Shown: piece by piece, positions 8,180-16,506 of the stretch
Layout of the letters: every line of letters starts with the position of its first letter
Numbering within the stretch: the stretch's first letter is position 1
Origin: Verrucosispora sp. WMMD573
GTDB taxonomy: Bacteria; Actinomycetota; Actinomycetes; Mycobacteriales; Micromonosporaceae
Length of the DNA stretch: 64,000 bases
Assembly: GCF_027497175.1 (NCBI RefSeq)
Contig: NZ_CP114901.1
Coordinates: forward strand, 2,232,001-2,296,000
Direction of reading: 5' to 3'
Notes under the pieces: model-generated
Database searches by the model: none
What the model was told of the DNA's origin: nothing
Seen by the model: only the letters and a program-made list of their open reading frames with translations
Position numbers and translations under genes: made by a program

Positions 8180-9259
8180 ATGAGCACGGATATCGGGTAC
8201 GAGGACATCGTCAGGGCGCCGAAGGCGTTGTTGCACGATCACCTGGACGGCGGCCTGCGCCCCGCGACGATCGTCGACCTGGCCACGGGAATCGGTCATG
8301 AACTGCCCACCACCGACCCGGCGGAACTGGGGCGCTGGTTCGTGGCGGCGGCCGACTCAGGCTCCCTGGAGCGCTACCTGGAGACCTTCGCGCACACCGT
8401 CGCCGTGATGCAGACCGCTCCCGCGCTGCGTCGGGTGGCCCGGGAGTGTGCCCTCGACCTGGCCGCCGACGGGGTGGTCTACGCCGAGGTCCGGTTCGCC
8501 CCGGAGCAGCACCTGGAGCAGGACCTGACCCTCGACGAGGTGGTCGAGGCGGTGCTGGCCGGCTTCGTGGAGGGCAGCACGCTCGCGGCCGAGGCCGGCA
8601 CGCCGATCCGGGTGGGCACGCTGCTCACCGCGATGCGGCACGCGGCTCGTTCGCAGGAGATCGCCGAGTTGGCCGTACGGCACCGCGACCGTGGTGTGGT
8701 GGGCTTCGACATCGCCGGTGCGGAGGCGGGTTTTCCACCCACCCGGCACCTGGACGCCTTCGAATACCTCCAGCGGGAGAACTTCCACTTCACCATTCAT
8801 GCCGGTGAGGCGTTCGGGCTGCCCTCCATCTGGCAGGCGATCCAGTGGTGCGGTGCCGACCGCCTCGGCCACGGAGTCCGCATCGTTGACGACATCACCC
8901 CCGGCCCGCAGGCCCAGCTCGGCCGGCTGGCCGCGTACGTGCGGGACAAGCGGATCCCGCTGGAGTTGTGCCCGTCGTCGAACGTGCAGACCGGTGCCGC
9001 CGCGTCCATCGCGGAGCATCCGATCGGGCTGCTGCGGGATCTGCGTTTCCGGGTGACCGTCAACACCGACAACCGGTTGATGAGCGGCACCTCGATGTCC
9101 CGGGAAATGGCGCTGCTGGTCGACGCGTTCGGCTACGGCTGGCGCGAGCTTCAGTGGTTCACGATCAATGCGATGAAGTCCGCCTTCATCCCCTTCGACG
9201 AGCGGCTACGGATCATCGACGAGGTGATCAAGCCGGCGTACGCGAAGCTGCTGGGCTGA
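8180..9259 (+). CDS. add: Adenosine deaminase
   Basis: Hydrolytic deamination of adenosine and deoxyadenosine to inosine forms in the cytosol. The 359-residue length fits the family. The metal-binding HDHLDGG near residue 20, the FTIHAGE motif (third histidine and catalytic glutamate) and the late [11 protein letters not shown] with the zinc-binding and catalytic aspartate are all present. GHGVRI supplies the further conserved histidine. The ATG at 8180 follows GGGGCGA. It completes purine entry into the salvage block; a purine nucleoside phosphorylase is not seen in the window. Confidence 0.95.
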   Translation: MSTDIGYEDIVRAPKALLHDHLDGGLRPATIVDLATGIGHELPTTDPAELGRWFVAAADSGSLERYLETFAHTVAVMQTAPALRRVARECALDLAADGVVYAEVRFAPEQHLEQDLTLDEVVEAVLAGFVEGSTLAAEAGTPIRVGTLLTAMRHAARSQEIAELAVRHRDRGVVGFDIAGAEAGFPPTRHLDAFEYLQRENFHFTIHAGEAFGLPSIWQAIQWCGADRLGHGVRIVDDITPGPQAQLGRLAAYVRDKRIPLELCPSSNVQTGAAASIAEHPIGLLRDLRFRVTVNTDNRLMSGTSMSREMALLVDAFGYGWRELQWFTINAMKSAFIPFDERLRIIDEVIKPAYAKLLG

Positions 9260-9282
9260 CCGACGTCCGGTCGGCGGTCAGC
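9255..9282. terminator. Bidirectional hairpin between add and the kinase-like gene
   Basis: GCTGACCG and its near-complement CGGTCAGC face each other across about 12 bases, spanning the stop codons of two convergent genes. There is no T-run, as is usual in this GC range. A shared terminator is the simplest reading. Confidence 0.5.
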
Positions 9283-9889
9283 CGATCCGGGGCGGGTGAC
9301 CGGCGGCGAGCAGACCGGCCACCCGGCGCAGCACGTCCCGGCCGCGGGCGGCCTCCGCACCGAGGCCGGTCTGCCGACGCAGCACGGCCGGCTCCGCGCG
9401 CAGTAGTGCCAGGCCGCGCAGCAGCAGCACCCGGGGGCCCTTGCGCTGCTCGGCGAGATCCCTGGCGAGCCGACGGAGGAAGGTCGCGCTGCGCGGCCGG
9501 CGCAGGGCGTACGCCCCGGCGAGAAGCCCGCGTCGCCGGCACTCCCCGACGATCTCGGCGGCGAAGATCCCTTCGGCTACGAAAAGTGGCGAAGTGGCCA
9601 GCTCGAAGCGCCGAGTGGCCACCCGTCGATCCTCATTGATGGCATACACCGGCACGTCGGCCCGGCCGTGTCGGACCAATTGGTCAATAACCTCCACCGC
9701 TGCCGCAGCGTCCCACGAATCGGGCGACTCCCAGTCGATCTGACCGTTCCGTCTCGGTAACGTTGGGTCATCACCGTCCTTGTAGAAATCGTCCAAACAG
9801 AGCACTGGCAGCCCGGTTTGTTGCGCTATATACGACTTTCCGGAGCCGGAAGGGCCGGCCAGGAGGACGACTCGGTGCGGGTTGCTCAT
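9278..9889 (-). CDS. Uridine-kinase-like P-loop protein
   Basis: A 203-residue P-loop NTPase. The Walker A GPSGSGKS is at residues 13-20, followed by LCLDDFYKDGDDPTLPRR, which matches the DDFY substrate region of uridine kinase/phosphoribulokinase-like enzymes, and DWESPDSWD. A middle Y-x-I-N-x-D-R segment and LFVAEGIFA resemble the uridine kinase core. Likely role is ATP-dependent phosphorylation of a nucleoside, in keeping with salvage neighbours, but substrate specificity is not visible. The C-terminal 40 residues are arginine- and leucine-rich. It is convergent with add. The 193 bases upstream of its start, up to the kinase at 10083, hold no feature I recognise. Confidence 0.75.
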   Translation of the reverse strand: MSNPHRVVLLAGPSGSGKSYIAQQTGLPVLCLDDFYKDGDDPTLPRRNGQIDWESPDSWDAAAAVEVIDQLVRHGRADVPVYAINEDRRVATRRFELATSPLFVAEGIFAAEIVGECRRRGLLAGAYALRRPRSATFLRRLARDLAEQRKGPRVLLLRGLALLRAEPAVLRRQTGLGAEAARGRDVLRRVAGLLAAGHPPRIG

Positions 9890-10082
9890 TACTAGAAGTA
9901 ACTCCGAACAGACGGACCGCGATCAAATTGCATCAACATCTCATCACACCTCCGGCTGCGGCCAACCTGGGCTTTCTCTTTCCGTGGCGGCGTGATGGAA
10001 TCTCGGATGGTCCGACCCGCCGGGTCGGCTGCTGGGCGTTGTCCGGGGGCAACGCGGACGCTGCAATCACGAGGGCGGTGAC

Positions 10083-13000
10083 GTGAGCAAACGGCCGAAG
10101 ACGGCAGGTTCTCTCCTGTCGCGTCTACGCCGGCCGGCAGGTCGGCTCCGCGACATGCCGATCTGGTCCAAGCTCGGTCTCATCATGATCGTGCCGACCA
10201 TCGCCACGGTCGTCGTGGGTACCAGCGGTCTGGTCGACCACCTGGACGCGCTCGACGACGCCAACCGGGCCGGCGACCTCGCCGAACTCATCAGTCACTC
10301 CGGTGGCCTGGTGGACGGACTGCAGGACGAGCGGACCGCGGCGGTCCTGCTGCTGGGCCAGGACCCGGAGAAGGCCACTGCCGCGCAGAAGGAGGCGGCG
10401 GCCACCCGCTACAACGAGGTCTCGTCGCGGGTGGACCAGGAGAAGGCTCCCTACTCGCAGCAGCGGTCCGACCTCAGTGACCTGCCCGTCAGCCTGAACG
10501 GGCTGCTCCAGCAGATCGATGAGGGCCTCGGTGACCTGCCCGGCGCCCGCAGCCAGGTGTTGAACGGCAAGTTCCGGATCACCGACGCGATCCAGTCCTA
10601 CGACGAGCTGATCAACCAGCTGCTCACCGTTCGCGACTCGGCCAGCCAGCTCGCCGGTGACAACGACCTGAGCGACCGGATGCGGGCCGCGGCCGCGGTG
10701 GCCCGGGAGAAGGAGTGGCTCTCCGTCCGCCGGGTGGTCGTGCACCGGGCGCTGATCCTGGGCGGCATGAGCTCGACGCTGCGGACCGACTACATCTCCA
10801 GCGAGACCGGTCAGCAGCAGGCGCAGCAGAGTTTCGACGCGGTGGCCACCGAGGCGGAGGCCGAGTTCCACGCCCAGACCATCGGCGGCGGTGACCGCCG
10901 GCAGGCGACGATCTACATCAGCCAGGTCAACGCCGACAACTCGCAGAATCTCGCCGGCATCTCGTTCACCCCTCAGCAGTGGGACGAGGCGCTGGTCGCC
11001 AACGGCCAACTGATCCGCTCGGTCGAGTCGAAGTTCGACTCCGACGTGGTGGAGCAGGCCGGCGAGCTGCGCTCCGAGGTGCAGCGCACGGTGTTCCTGG
11101 AGACCGGCCTGCTGCTCACGATGCTGCTGCTGGCCATCTTCCTGGCGTTCCTGGTGGCCCGTTCGATGGCCCGCTCGCTGCGTGAGCTGCGTCAGGGTGC
11201 GCTCTCCATCGCCCAGTACGGGCTGCCCCAGGCCGTGGCCCGACTGCGTGACCCGCAGGTCACCGGGCAGCTCTCGCCGGTGCAGCTGGCCAACCAGATC
11301 GCCGAGCCGCTGCCGGTACGCAGCAAGGACGAGTTCGGTCAGGTGACCGAGGCGTTCAACGCGGTCCACCTGGAGGCGGTCCGCACCGCGGCCGAGCAGG
11401 CCGCGCTGCGGTCGTCGGTCGCGACGATGTTCGTCAACCTGGCCCGCCGGTCGCAGATCCTGGTCGACCGGCTGATCGGCCACCTCGACCGGCTGGAACG
11501 CGGCGAGGAGGACCCGGACCGGCTGGCGGAGCTGTTCCAGCTGGACCACCTCGCCACCCGAATGCGCCGCAACGACGAGAACCTGCTGGTTCTCGCCGGT
11601 GCCGACTCGACCCGCGTGCAGCGCGAGCCGGCCGCACTGATCGACGTGCTGCGGGCCGCCCAGTCCGAGGTCGAGCACTACACCCGGATCGAGTTCGGGG
11701 TGATCGACCGGGACATCGAGGTCGCCGCGCACGCGGTCAACGATCTCGTCCACCTCGTCGCCGAGCTGTTCGACAACGCGACCGCCTTCTCGCCGCCCGA
11801 CTCCCAGGTGCTGGTGGAGGCCCGCCGGGTCGGCGACCGTGCCTCGTTGTACGTCGAGGACCGGGGCATCGGCATCAGCGGCGAGCAGCTGGCCGAGCTG
11901 AACGAGCGACTGGCCACGCCACCGCAGGTGGACGTCGCCGTCTCCCGGATGATGGGCCTGGTCGTGGTCGCCCGCCTGGCCTCCCGGCACGGCGTCAAGG
12001 TGGAGCTGCGCCCCGGTGGCGACCGGGGCACCGTCGCCGAGGTCACGCTGCCGCCCACCGTGCTGGTGCCTCGGGCGCTGTCCGGCCGTGGGCAGCAGCC
12101 TCCCGCACTGTCGGCCGCCGCCGGCCCGTCGTCCGGGCCGAACCCGGCGTTCGGTGCGCTGGCCGCGCTCGGCAACGGCGCGCACCCGCCGGCCCCGCCC
12201 GCCGCGCGCACCCCGGGCAGCTCGGGTAACCAGGTGACTCTCGGCGGTCGGCCCTTCGACCCGGCCAGCCGTAACGGCTCCGGGACGCCGACCACCGTGG
12301 GCAGCGGCGGCAACCTGCCCGCCTGGTCGGACCTGACCGGTGCCAGCGGCACCAGCAACGGCAACGGCAACGGCTTCGCGCCGCTCACCTCGAACGGTCA
12401 CCCGATCGATCCGCTGCCGCAGCGCCGGTCCACCGACGAGCCGAGCGGTCAGCCACCGGCCATCCCGCGTCAGCTGCCGAGCAGCCCCGAGACCGGCCCG
12501 TACGCCCCACCGGCGGTGTCCGCTCCGCCGGTGCCCCCGGTGTCGTCGCCCCCGGTCTCCGGTACGCCGTACTCGGCCCCGCCGGTCTCGGCGGCCCCGG
12601 TCTCCGGTCACCCCGTGTCGGCCTCGCCCGTCTCCGGCTCACCCGTCTCGACGCCGCCCGGCGGCCCGCTGCCGCAGCGGCCCGTCTCGGCGGCGCCCGG
12701 TGCGGGTGCGCCCGCGGTCCCCCCGGCCTGGCCGCCGGTCGCCGGAGAACCGGCCGCCCCGCCCGTGCCCGAGCGGCTGGCCGCCGCCCTGGACATGACC
12801 ACCGAACTGCCTCGGGTGCAGCGTCAGACCCCGGCAGCGCGACCCGCTTCCGCGCAGAGCCAGCCCACCGCTCCCACGCCACCGCAGGCCCAGAACCGGC
12901 AGCGGTACGCCGACGAGACGATGGAACTGCCGATCTTCCGGGAGCTGGAGTCGGCGTGGTTCCGTACCCGTCGGCCGGGCCCGGAGGAGTCGGCGGGCGC

Positions 13001-13568
13001 GCGCCAGTCCGCCACGGCCGCCGCGACGACCCAGCAGCTCTCCACGGTCGACGTCGTCAATCGGCCGGCCCAGCAGCAGACCCAGACCGGGACGACAGGT
13101 AACGCACCGATGGCACCAAAGACTCCGACGGGGGCGGGCGCGTCCGGCGGGCACGGCGCGGCAGCGACTGGCGGGCCCCGGCCCAACGCTGCCGACAACG
13201 CGCCCTCGCATCGCCCGACAACGCAGGAGAACATCTGGCGGACCGCGGCCGACGACGGTTGGCGGGCAGCCAGTGCCGCCAGCCAGGCGCCGGCGGCCGG
13301 CACCACCGAGACGGGGCTGCCGAAGCGTACGCCGATGGCACAGCTCGTGCCGGGGGCGGTGGAGAAGCCCACCACCTCGGTGCAGCGCCGTAACCCGGAA
13401 TCGGTACGCGGTCTGCTCTCCGCCTACCACCGGGGTGTCCAACGGGGACGTAGTCACCCCTCGGACAGCAACCCGACCGGCCCGGACGGAACTCCGGGCG
13501 GGCAGCAATCCTCGCAGTCTGGCTCTGGCCCGGTGGCCGGGAGCGGGCAGAAGGAGCAAGAAGGATGA
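10083..13568 (+). CDS. Conservon sensor histidine kinase-like protein (CvnA type)
   Basis: Membrane sensor that heads a conservon. A first membrane segment lies near residues 30-50 ([16 protein letters not shown]), then an extracytoplasmic nitrate/nitrite-sensing (NIT) type helical domain to ~330, a second membrane segment ([16 protein letters not shown]), HAMP, a dimerisation region with [20 protein letters not shown], and an ATPase domain with [12 protein letters not shown] (N box), DRGIGISG (G1) and GLVVVARLA. About 490 residues of proline- and serine-rich low-complexity tail follow, ending in short motifs ([39 protein letters not shown]). The tail motifs recur in the protein at 16507. The gene overlaps the next by ATGA. 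Streptomyces relatives work with the GTPase encoded four genes down; the stimulus is unknown. Confidence 0.92.
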   Translation: MSKRPKTAGSLLSRLRRPAGRLRDMPIWSKLGLIMIVPTIATVVVGTSGLVDHLDALDDANRAGDLAELISHSGGLVDGLQDERTAAVLLLGQDPEKATAAQKEAAATRYNEVSSRVDQEKAPYSQQRSDLSDLPVSLNGLLQQIDEGLGDLPGARSQVLNGKFRITDAIQSYDELINQLLTVRDSASQLAGDNDLSDRMRAAAAVAREKEWLSVRRVVVHRALILGGMSSTLRTDYISSETGQQQAQQSFDAVATEAEAEFHAQTIGGGDRRQATIYISQVNADNSQNLAGISFTPQQWDEALVANGQLIRSVESKFDSDVVEQAGELRSEVQRTVFLETGLLLTMLLLAIFLAFLVARSMARSLRELRQGALSIAQYGLPQAVARLRDPQVTGQLSPVQLANQIAEPLPVRSKDEFGQVTEAFNAVHLEAVRTAAEQAALRSSVATMFVNLARRSQILVDRLIGHLDRLERGEEDPDRLAELFQLDHLATRMRRNDENLLVLAGADSTRVQREPAALIDVLRAAQSEVEHYTRIEFGVIDRDIEVAAHAVNDLVHLVAELFDNATAFSPPDSQVLVEARRVGDRASLYVEDRGIGISGEQLAELNERLATPPQVDVAVSRMMGLVVVARLASRHGVKVELRPGGDRGTVAEVTLPPTVLVPRALSGRGQQPPALSAAAGPSSGPNPAFGALAALGNGAHPPAPPAARTPGSSGNQVTLGGRPFDPASRNGSGTPTTVGSGGNLPAWSDLTGASGTSNGNGNGFAPLTSNGHPIDPLPQRRSTDEPSGQPPAIPRQLPSSPETGPYAPPAVSAPPVPPVSSPPVSGTPYSAPPVSAAPVSGHPVSASPVSGSPVSTPPGGPLPQRPVSAAPGAGAPAVPPAWPPVAGEPAAPPVPERLAAALDMTTELPRVQRQTPAARPASAQSQPTAPTPPQAQNRQRYADETMELPIFRELESAWFRTRRPGPEESAGARQSATAAATTQQLSTVDVVNRPAQQQTQTGTTGNAPMAPKTPTGAGASGGHGAAATGGPRPNAADNAPSHRPTTQENIWRTAADDGWRAASAASQAPAAGTTETGLPKRTPMAQLVPGAVEKPTTSVQRRNPESVRGLLSAYHRGVQRGRSHPSDSNPTGPDGTPGGQQSSQSGSGPVAGSGQKEQEG

Positions 13569-13969
13569 CTAGTACGCAGGATCTCGGTTGGCTGCTGGCC
13601 AACTTCGCCGATCGGGTACCCGGTGTCGCGCATGCGGTCGCCGTCTCCGCGGACGGCCTGCTCCTGGCGTCGTCCCGAGACCTCCCCCGGGACCGGGCGG
13701 ACCAGCTGGCGGCGATCGCCTCCGGCCTGGTCAGCCTGACCCAGGGCGCGGCCCGTTGCTTCGAGGGAGGCGCCGTGCTGCAGACCGTGGTCGAGATGGA
13801 CAATGGCTTCCTGTTCCTGATGTCGATTTCCGACGGCTCGTCGTTCGCGGTACTCGCCGCGCGTAGTTGCGACGTGGGACAGGTCGGTTACGAAATGGCC
13901 CTGCTCGTTGACCGGGTGGGCGACGCCCTGACCCCGCAGCCGCGTACGGCTGTGGGGATGATGGGCTGA
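13565..13969 (+). CDS. Roadblock/LC7 domain protein (CvnB type)
   Basis: A 134-residue roadblock/LC7 protein, second gene of the conservon. The sequence [32 protein letters not shown] is the typical N-terminus, and the protein ends with [17 protein letters not shown]. Such proteins dimerise and are thought to act as GTPase-activating or scaffolding partners of the MglA-like GTPase (CvnD). The ATG overlaps the kinase stop, and AAGGAG precedes it, so translation is coupled. Confidence 0.93.
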   Translation: MTSTQDLGWLLANFADRVPGVAHAVAVSADGLLLASSRDLPRDRADQLAAIASGLVSLTQGAARCFEGGAVLQTVVEMDNGFLFLMSISDGSSFAVLAARSCDVGQVGYEMALLVDRVGDALTPQPRTAVGMMG

Positions 13970-14069
13970 TCGTCGCGCCGGCCGGTGGGGGCAGGCGGGG
14001 CGACAACATTGCATACGACGGGTAGCACCGGTCCAACCGGTGCCGGGTACGAAGGAGGTGAGCGGCAAC

Positions 14070-14447
14070 ATGGCTGATCGTGACGAGCCGACCGGCGCGC
14101 TGGTCCGTCCATACGCCGTGACCCGCGGTCGTACCCGTCCCCGCCTCGACATCGCCCTGGAGGCGTTGGTCGAGACGACGGTGCGCGGTCGGGCCGCTGC
14201 CACTGGCAATGGTGGCCAAGGCCGTGAGCACCAGTACATCGCCGCGCTGTGTGACGGACGCGTGCAGTCGCTCGCGGAGATCGCGGCGCGGATGCAGCTT
14301 CCGCTCGGCGTGGCCCGGGTGCTCATCGCCGACATGGCGACGGACGGCCTGGTCGCGGTCCACGAGCCGACCATCCTGGACGACTCGGACGACGCGGTGG
14401 GCACTGAATTGCTGGAGAGGGTGCTGAGTGGACTTCGCAGGCTCTGA
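14070..14447 (+). CDS. DUF742 protein (CvnC type)
   Basis: A 125-residue protein of the DUF742 family, third gene of the conservon. The ATG at 14070 has a perfect AAGGAGGTG upstream and gives MADRDEPTGALVRPYAVTRGRT, the usual family N-terminus, so I prefer it to the GTG 30 bases earlier. The C-terminal half (LCDGRVQSLAEIAARMQLPLGVARVLIADM) reads as a winged-helix-like fold, which suggests DNA or protein binding. A small hairpin (GCACCGG at 14025-14031 with its complement at 14037-14043) separates it from the preceding gene and may tune its relative expression. Confidence 0.92.
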   Translation: MADRDEPTGALVRPYAVTRGRTRPRLDIALEALVETTVRGRAAATGNGGQGREHQYIAALCDGRVQSLAEIAARMQLPLGVARVLIADMATDGLVAVHEPTILDDSDDAVGTELLERVLSGLRRL

Positions 14448-15042
14448 CATGTCGCACCGGCCGCCGGCCCCGAGCGGGCGCGTGACTTCGGCGAAGATCG
14501 TTATCGCCGGTGGATTTGGCGTCGGCAAGACGACGCTGGTCGGCTCGGTCTCGGAGATCACGCCGCTGACCACCGAGGCCATCATGACCTCCGCCGGAGT
14601 CGGCGTCGACGACACCCGGCAGGTGCCGGGCAAGACGACGACCACGGTGGCCATGGACTTCGGCCGCATCTCGATCGATCGTGACCTGATCCTGTACCTG
14701 TTCGGTACGCCGGGTCAGACCCGTTTCTGGTTCATGTGGGATGAGCTGGTGCGGGGAGCGATCGGCGCGGTCGTGCTGGTGGACACCCGCCGGCTGGCCG
14801 ACTGCTTCGCGGCGATCGATTTCTTCGAGCACCGGCGGCTGCCGTACCTGGTGGCCATCAACTGCTTCGACGGGATGCAGTACCACGATCCGCAGGACGT
14901 CCGGGATGCGCTCGCCATCTCCGGCGACGTGCCGGTGGTGGCCTGCGACGCCCGGAACCGGGAGTCGACGAAGCACGTACTGATCTCGCTTGTCGAGTAC
15001 GTGCTCACGATGCGTCGCTCCCGGGCCGTCGCGCCCGCCTGA
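14428..15042 (+). CDS. Conservon GTPase (CvnD type)
   Basis: A small Ras-like GTPase of 204 residues ending the conservon. The P-loop is GGFGVGKTTL near residues 30-39, followed by the switch region, LFGTPGQTRFWFMWDEL (G3, with TPGQ in place of DTAG-type sequence), NCFD in place of the G4 NKxD motif, and CDAR as G5. These substitutions are usual for CvnD proteins. The GTG at 14428 is seven bases after GGAGAGG and overlaps the previous gene by 20 bases; ATG 14449 is an alternative. It is predicted to be a membrane-proximal switch downstream of the kinase-like sensor. Confidence 0.93.
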   Translation: MDFAGSDMSHRPPAPSGRVTSAKIVIAGGFGVGKTTLVGSVSEITPLTTEAIMTSAGVGVDDTRQVPGKTTTTVAMDFGRISIDRDLILYLFGTPGQTRFWFMWDELVRGAIGAVVLVDTRRLADCFAAIDFFEHRRLPYLVAINCFDGMQYHDPQDVRDALAISGDVPVVACDARNRESTKHVLISLVEYVLTMRRSRAVAPA

Positions 15043-15054
15043 CGCTCGGTGCCA

Positions 15055-15135
15055 AGCGTCCGGTGACGGCCACCGTCGTCACCGGACGCTGGTCGGTGAC
15101 CGGTGATGTGAGTGGGTGCCTTCCCGGGCACCCAC
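15055..15135 (+). terminator. Double hairpin terminator after the conservon
   Basis: Two perfect stems lie between the convergent GTPase and lipoprotein genes: AGCGTCCGGTGACG (15055-15068) with its complement at 15077-15090, and GTGGGTGCC (15112-15120) with its complement at 15127-15135. Position between convergent genes supports a bidirectional terminator. Confidence 0.7.
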
Positions 15136-15140
15136 CGTCG

Positions 15141-16358
15141 TCAGCTGAGCCGGTTCCAGGCACCGCCGTCGACGCGGTACACCCCGAGGGAGTGGCGGTC
15201 CATGCCGCTGTGCCGGATGGGTGTGAACGAGTACATCCCGGCCAGGCCATCGGTGACCTGGTTCTGTAGGTACGCCCGCAGTCGACCACGGTCCACGCTG
15301 TCGGCCGACCGGGCCGCCATGCTGATGAGCAGCAGTGCGTCCGAGGCGTACGGGGCGAAGCCGCGATAGGCGCCGTGCGCGCGGATGTACGCCGACACGA
15401 GGTCGCGGTAGGCGCGCCCGGCGGCGCTGCTGTTGGCGATGGTGGAGCCGCCCAGCGAGGACGGGTGGACCGCGTAGGCGCCCTCGATGGCGGGCAGATT
15501 GGAACGGTCCAGGGTCTCCTCGGCCACCGCCCCGGCATCGAAGAACAACTCGCCGTCATGTCCGGCCGCGCGTAGTGCCCGTGCGGCGGTAGCGGAACGG
15601 GGTGCGGTGGCCCAGACCACCACGCCGTCCGCGCCGGCCGCAACGGCCTGTTCGGCCACGCCGGCCACGCCGGCCTTGCCGGCCGGCAGCCGTACGGTGC
15701 GGGCCAGGTCCACCTCTGCGGTGCGCAGCGCACCCCGCATGGCCCGGACACCCGAGTCGCCGTGCAGGCCATCCTCGGCCAGCACCACGACCCGGCGCAG
15801 CCCCTCGGAGCTGATCAGCTGGGCGAGCCGCCGCGCCACGTCTGCCGCGTCCGGGGTGACCTTGTAGACGTAGGCCCGCTGGGCCAGCGGCACGGCGATG
15901 GAGTCACCGAACGCCAACGACACGAACGGCAGCCGGAGCTTCTGCGCCACCCCGATGACCGACATGGAGGTCTCCGCCAGGGTGGTGCCGAGCAGGGCGT
16001 GCACGTCGTCGCGGCGGCCCAACTCGGTCGCCTGCCGGGCAGCCAGCCGGGGATCGCTGCGGTTGTCCAGCACCTCGACGCGTACCGTCCGGCGGAGGTT
16101 GCCGACCGCCACGCCCTTCTCGTTGAGGGCCGCCGCACTGATGGCCAGCGCCCGTTGCTGGAGCACGCCCAGCGCCGCACCGGGGCCGCTCAGCTCCAGC
16201 GTCGCGCCGACGACCAGCTCATGACCCGGAGTGGGCCGGGCGACGGCGTCCTCCCGGCCACCGTCACGCCCGCAGGCGCTCAGTAGCAGGGTGCTCGCCG
16301 CCGCAGCCAGTACGCCGCGTCGAGTGACCACGGATGGGCCGGTTACCGGTGTCGCCAT
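15141..16358 (-). CDS. Branched-chain amino acid type substrate-binding lipoprotein
   Basis: Extracytoplasmic receptor of the periplasmic binding protein type I fold (LivJ/Peripla_BP_6 family), 405 residues. The signal carries a twin arginine (TRRGVLAAAAS) and a lipobox LLSAC, so it is probably a Tat-exported lipoprotein anchored through the cysteine. The mature part begins with the family opening HELVVGATLELSGPGAALG and contains repeated alpha/beta elements. No transporter permease or ATPase gene is near it. Its place next to the conservon suggests it may feed a signal to the sensor kinase instead of, or besides, acting in uptake; that is inference. Confidence 0.85.
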   Translation of the reverse strand: MATPVTGPSVVTRRGVLAAAASTLLLSACGRDGGREDAVARPTPGHELVVGATLELSGPGAALGVLQQRALAISAAALNEKGVAVGNLRRTVRVEVLDNRSDPRLAARQATELGRRDDVHALLGTTLAETSMSVIGVAQKLRLPFVSLAFGDSIAVPLAQRAYVYKVTPDAADVARRLAQLISSEGLRRVVVLAEDGLHGDSGVRAMRGALRTAEVDLARTVRLPAGKAGVAGVAEQAVAAGADGVVVWATAPRSATAARALRAAGHDGELFFDAGAVAEETLDRSNLPAIEGAYAVHPSSLGGSTIANSSAAGRAYRDLVSAYIRAHGAYRGFAPYASDALLLISMAARSADSVDRGRLRAYLQNQVTDGLAGMYSFTPIRHSGMDRHSLGVYRVDGGAWNRLS

Positions 16359-16506
16359 GAGTCGCCTTTCCGCCCGGCGAACTGCCGCCGGATGTTCCGC
16401 GGGTATGCTTCCGGCCCTGCCGACCCGACGTCAAATTATCCGGGTGTGGGCAGAAACACGCAGGTGAGGGGGCTTGGATCAGCCCACCAGCGGCACTGCG
16501 GCGCGG

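Noticed and set aside
10125..12611. 828-codon minus-strand frame
   Set aside because: It is the antisense of the conservon kinase, glycine- and histidine-rich with no domain.
16359..16506. Possible small gene between lipoprotein and IS110-like genes
   Set aside because: No frame with a ribosome site or meaningful composition; probably promoter of the lipoprotein gene.
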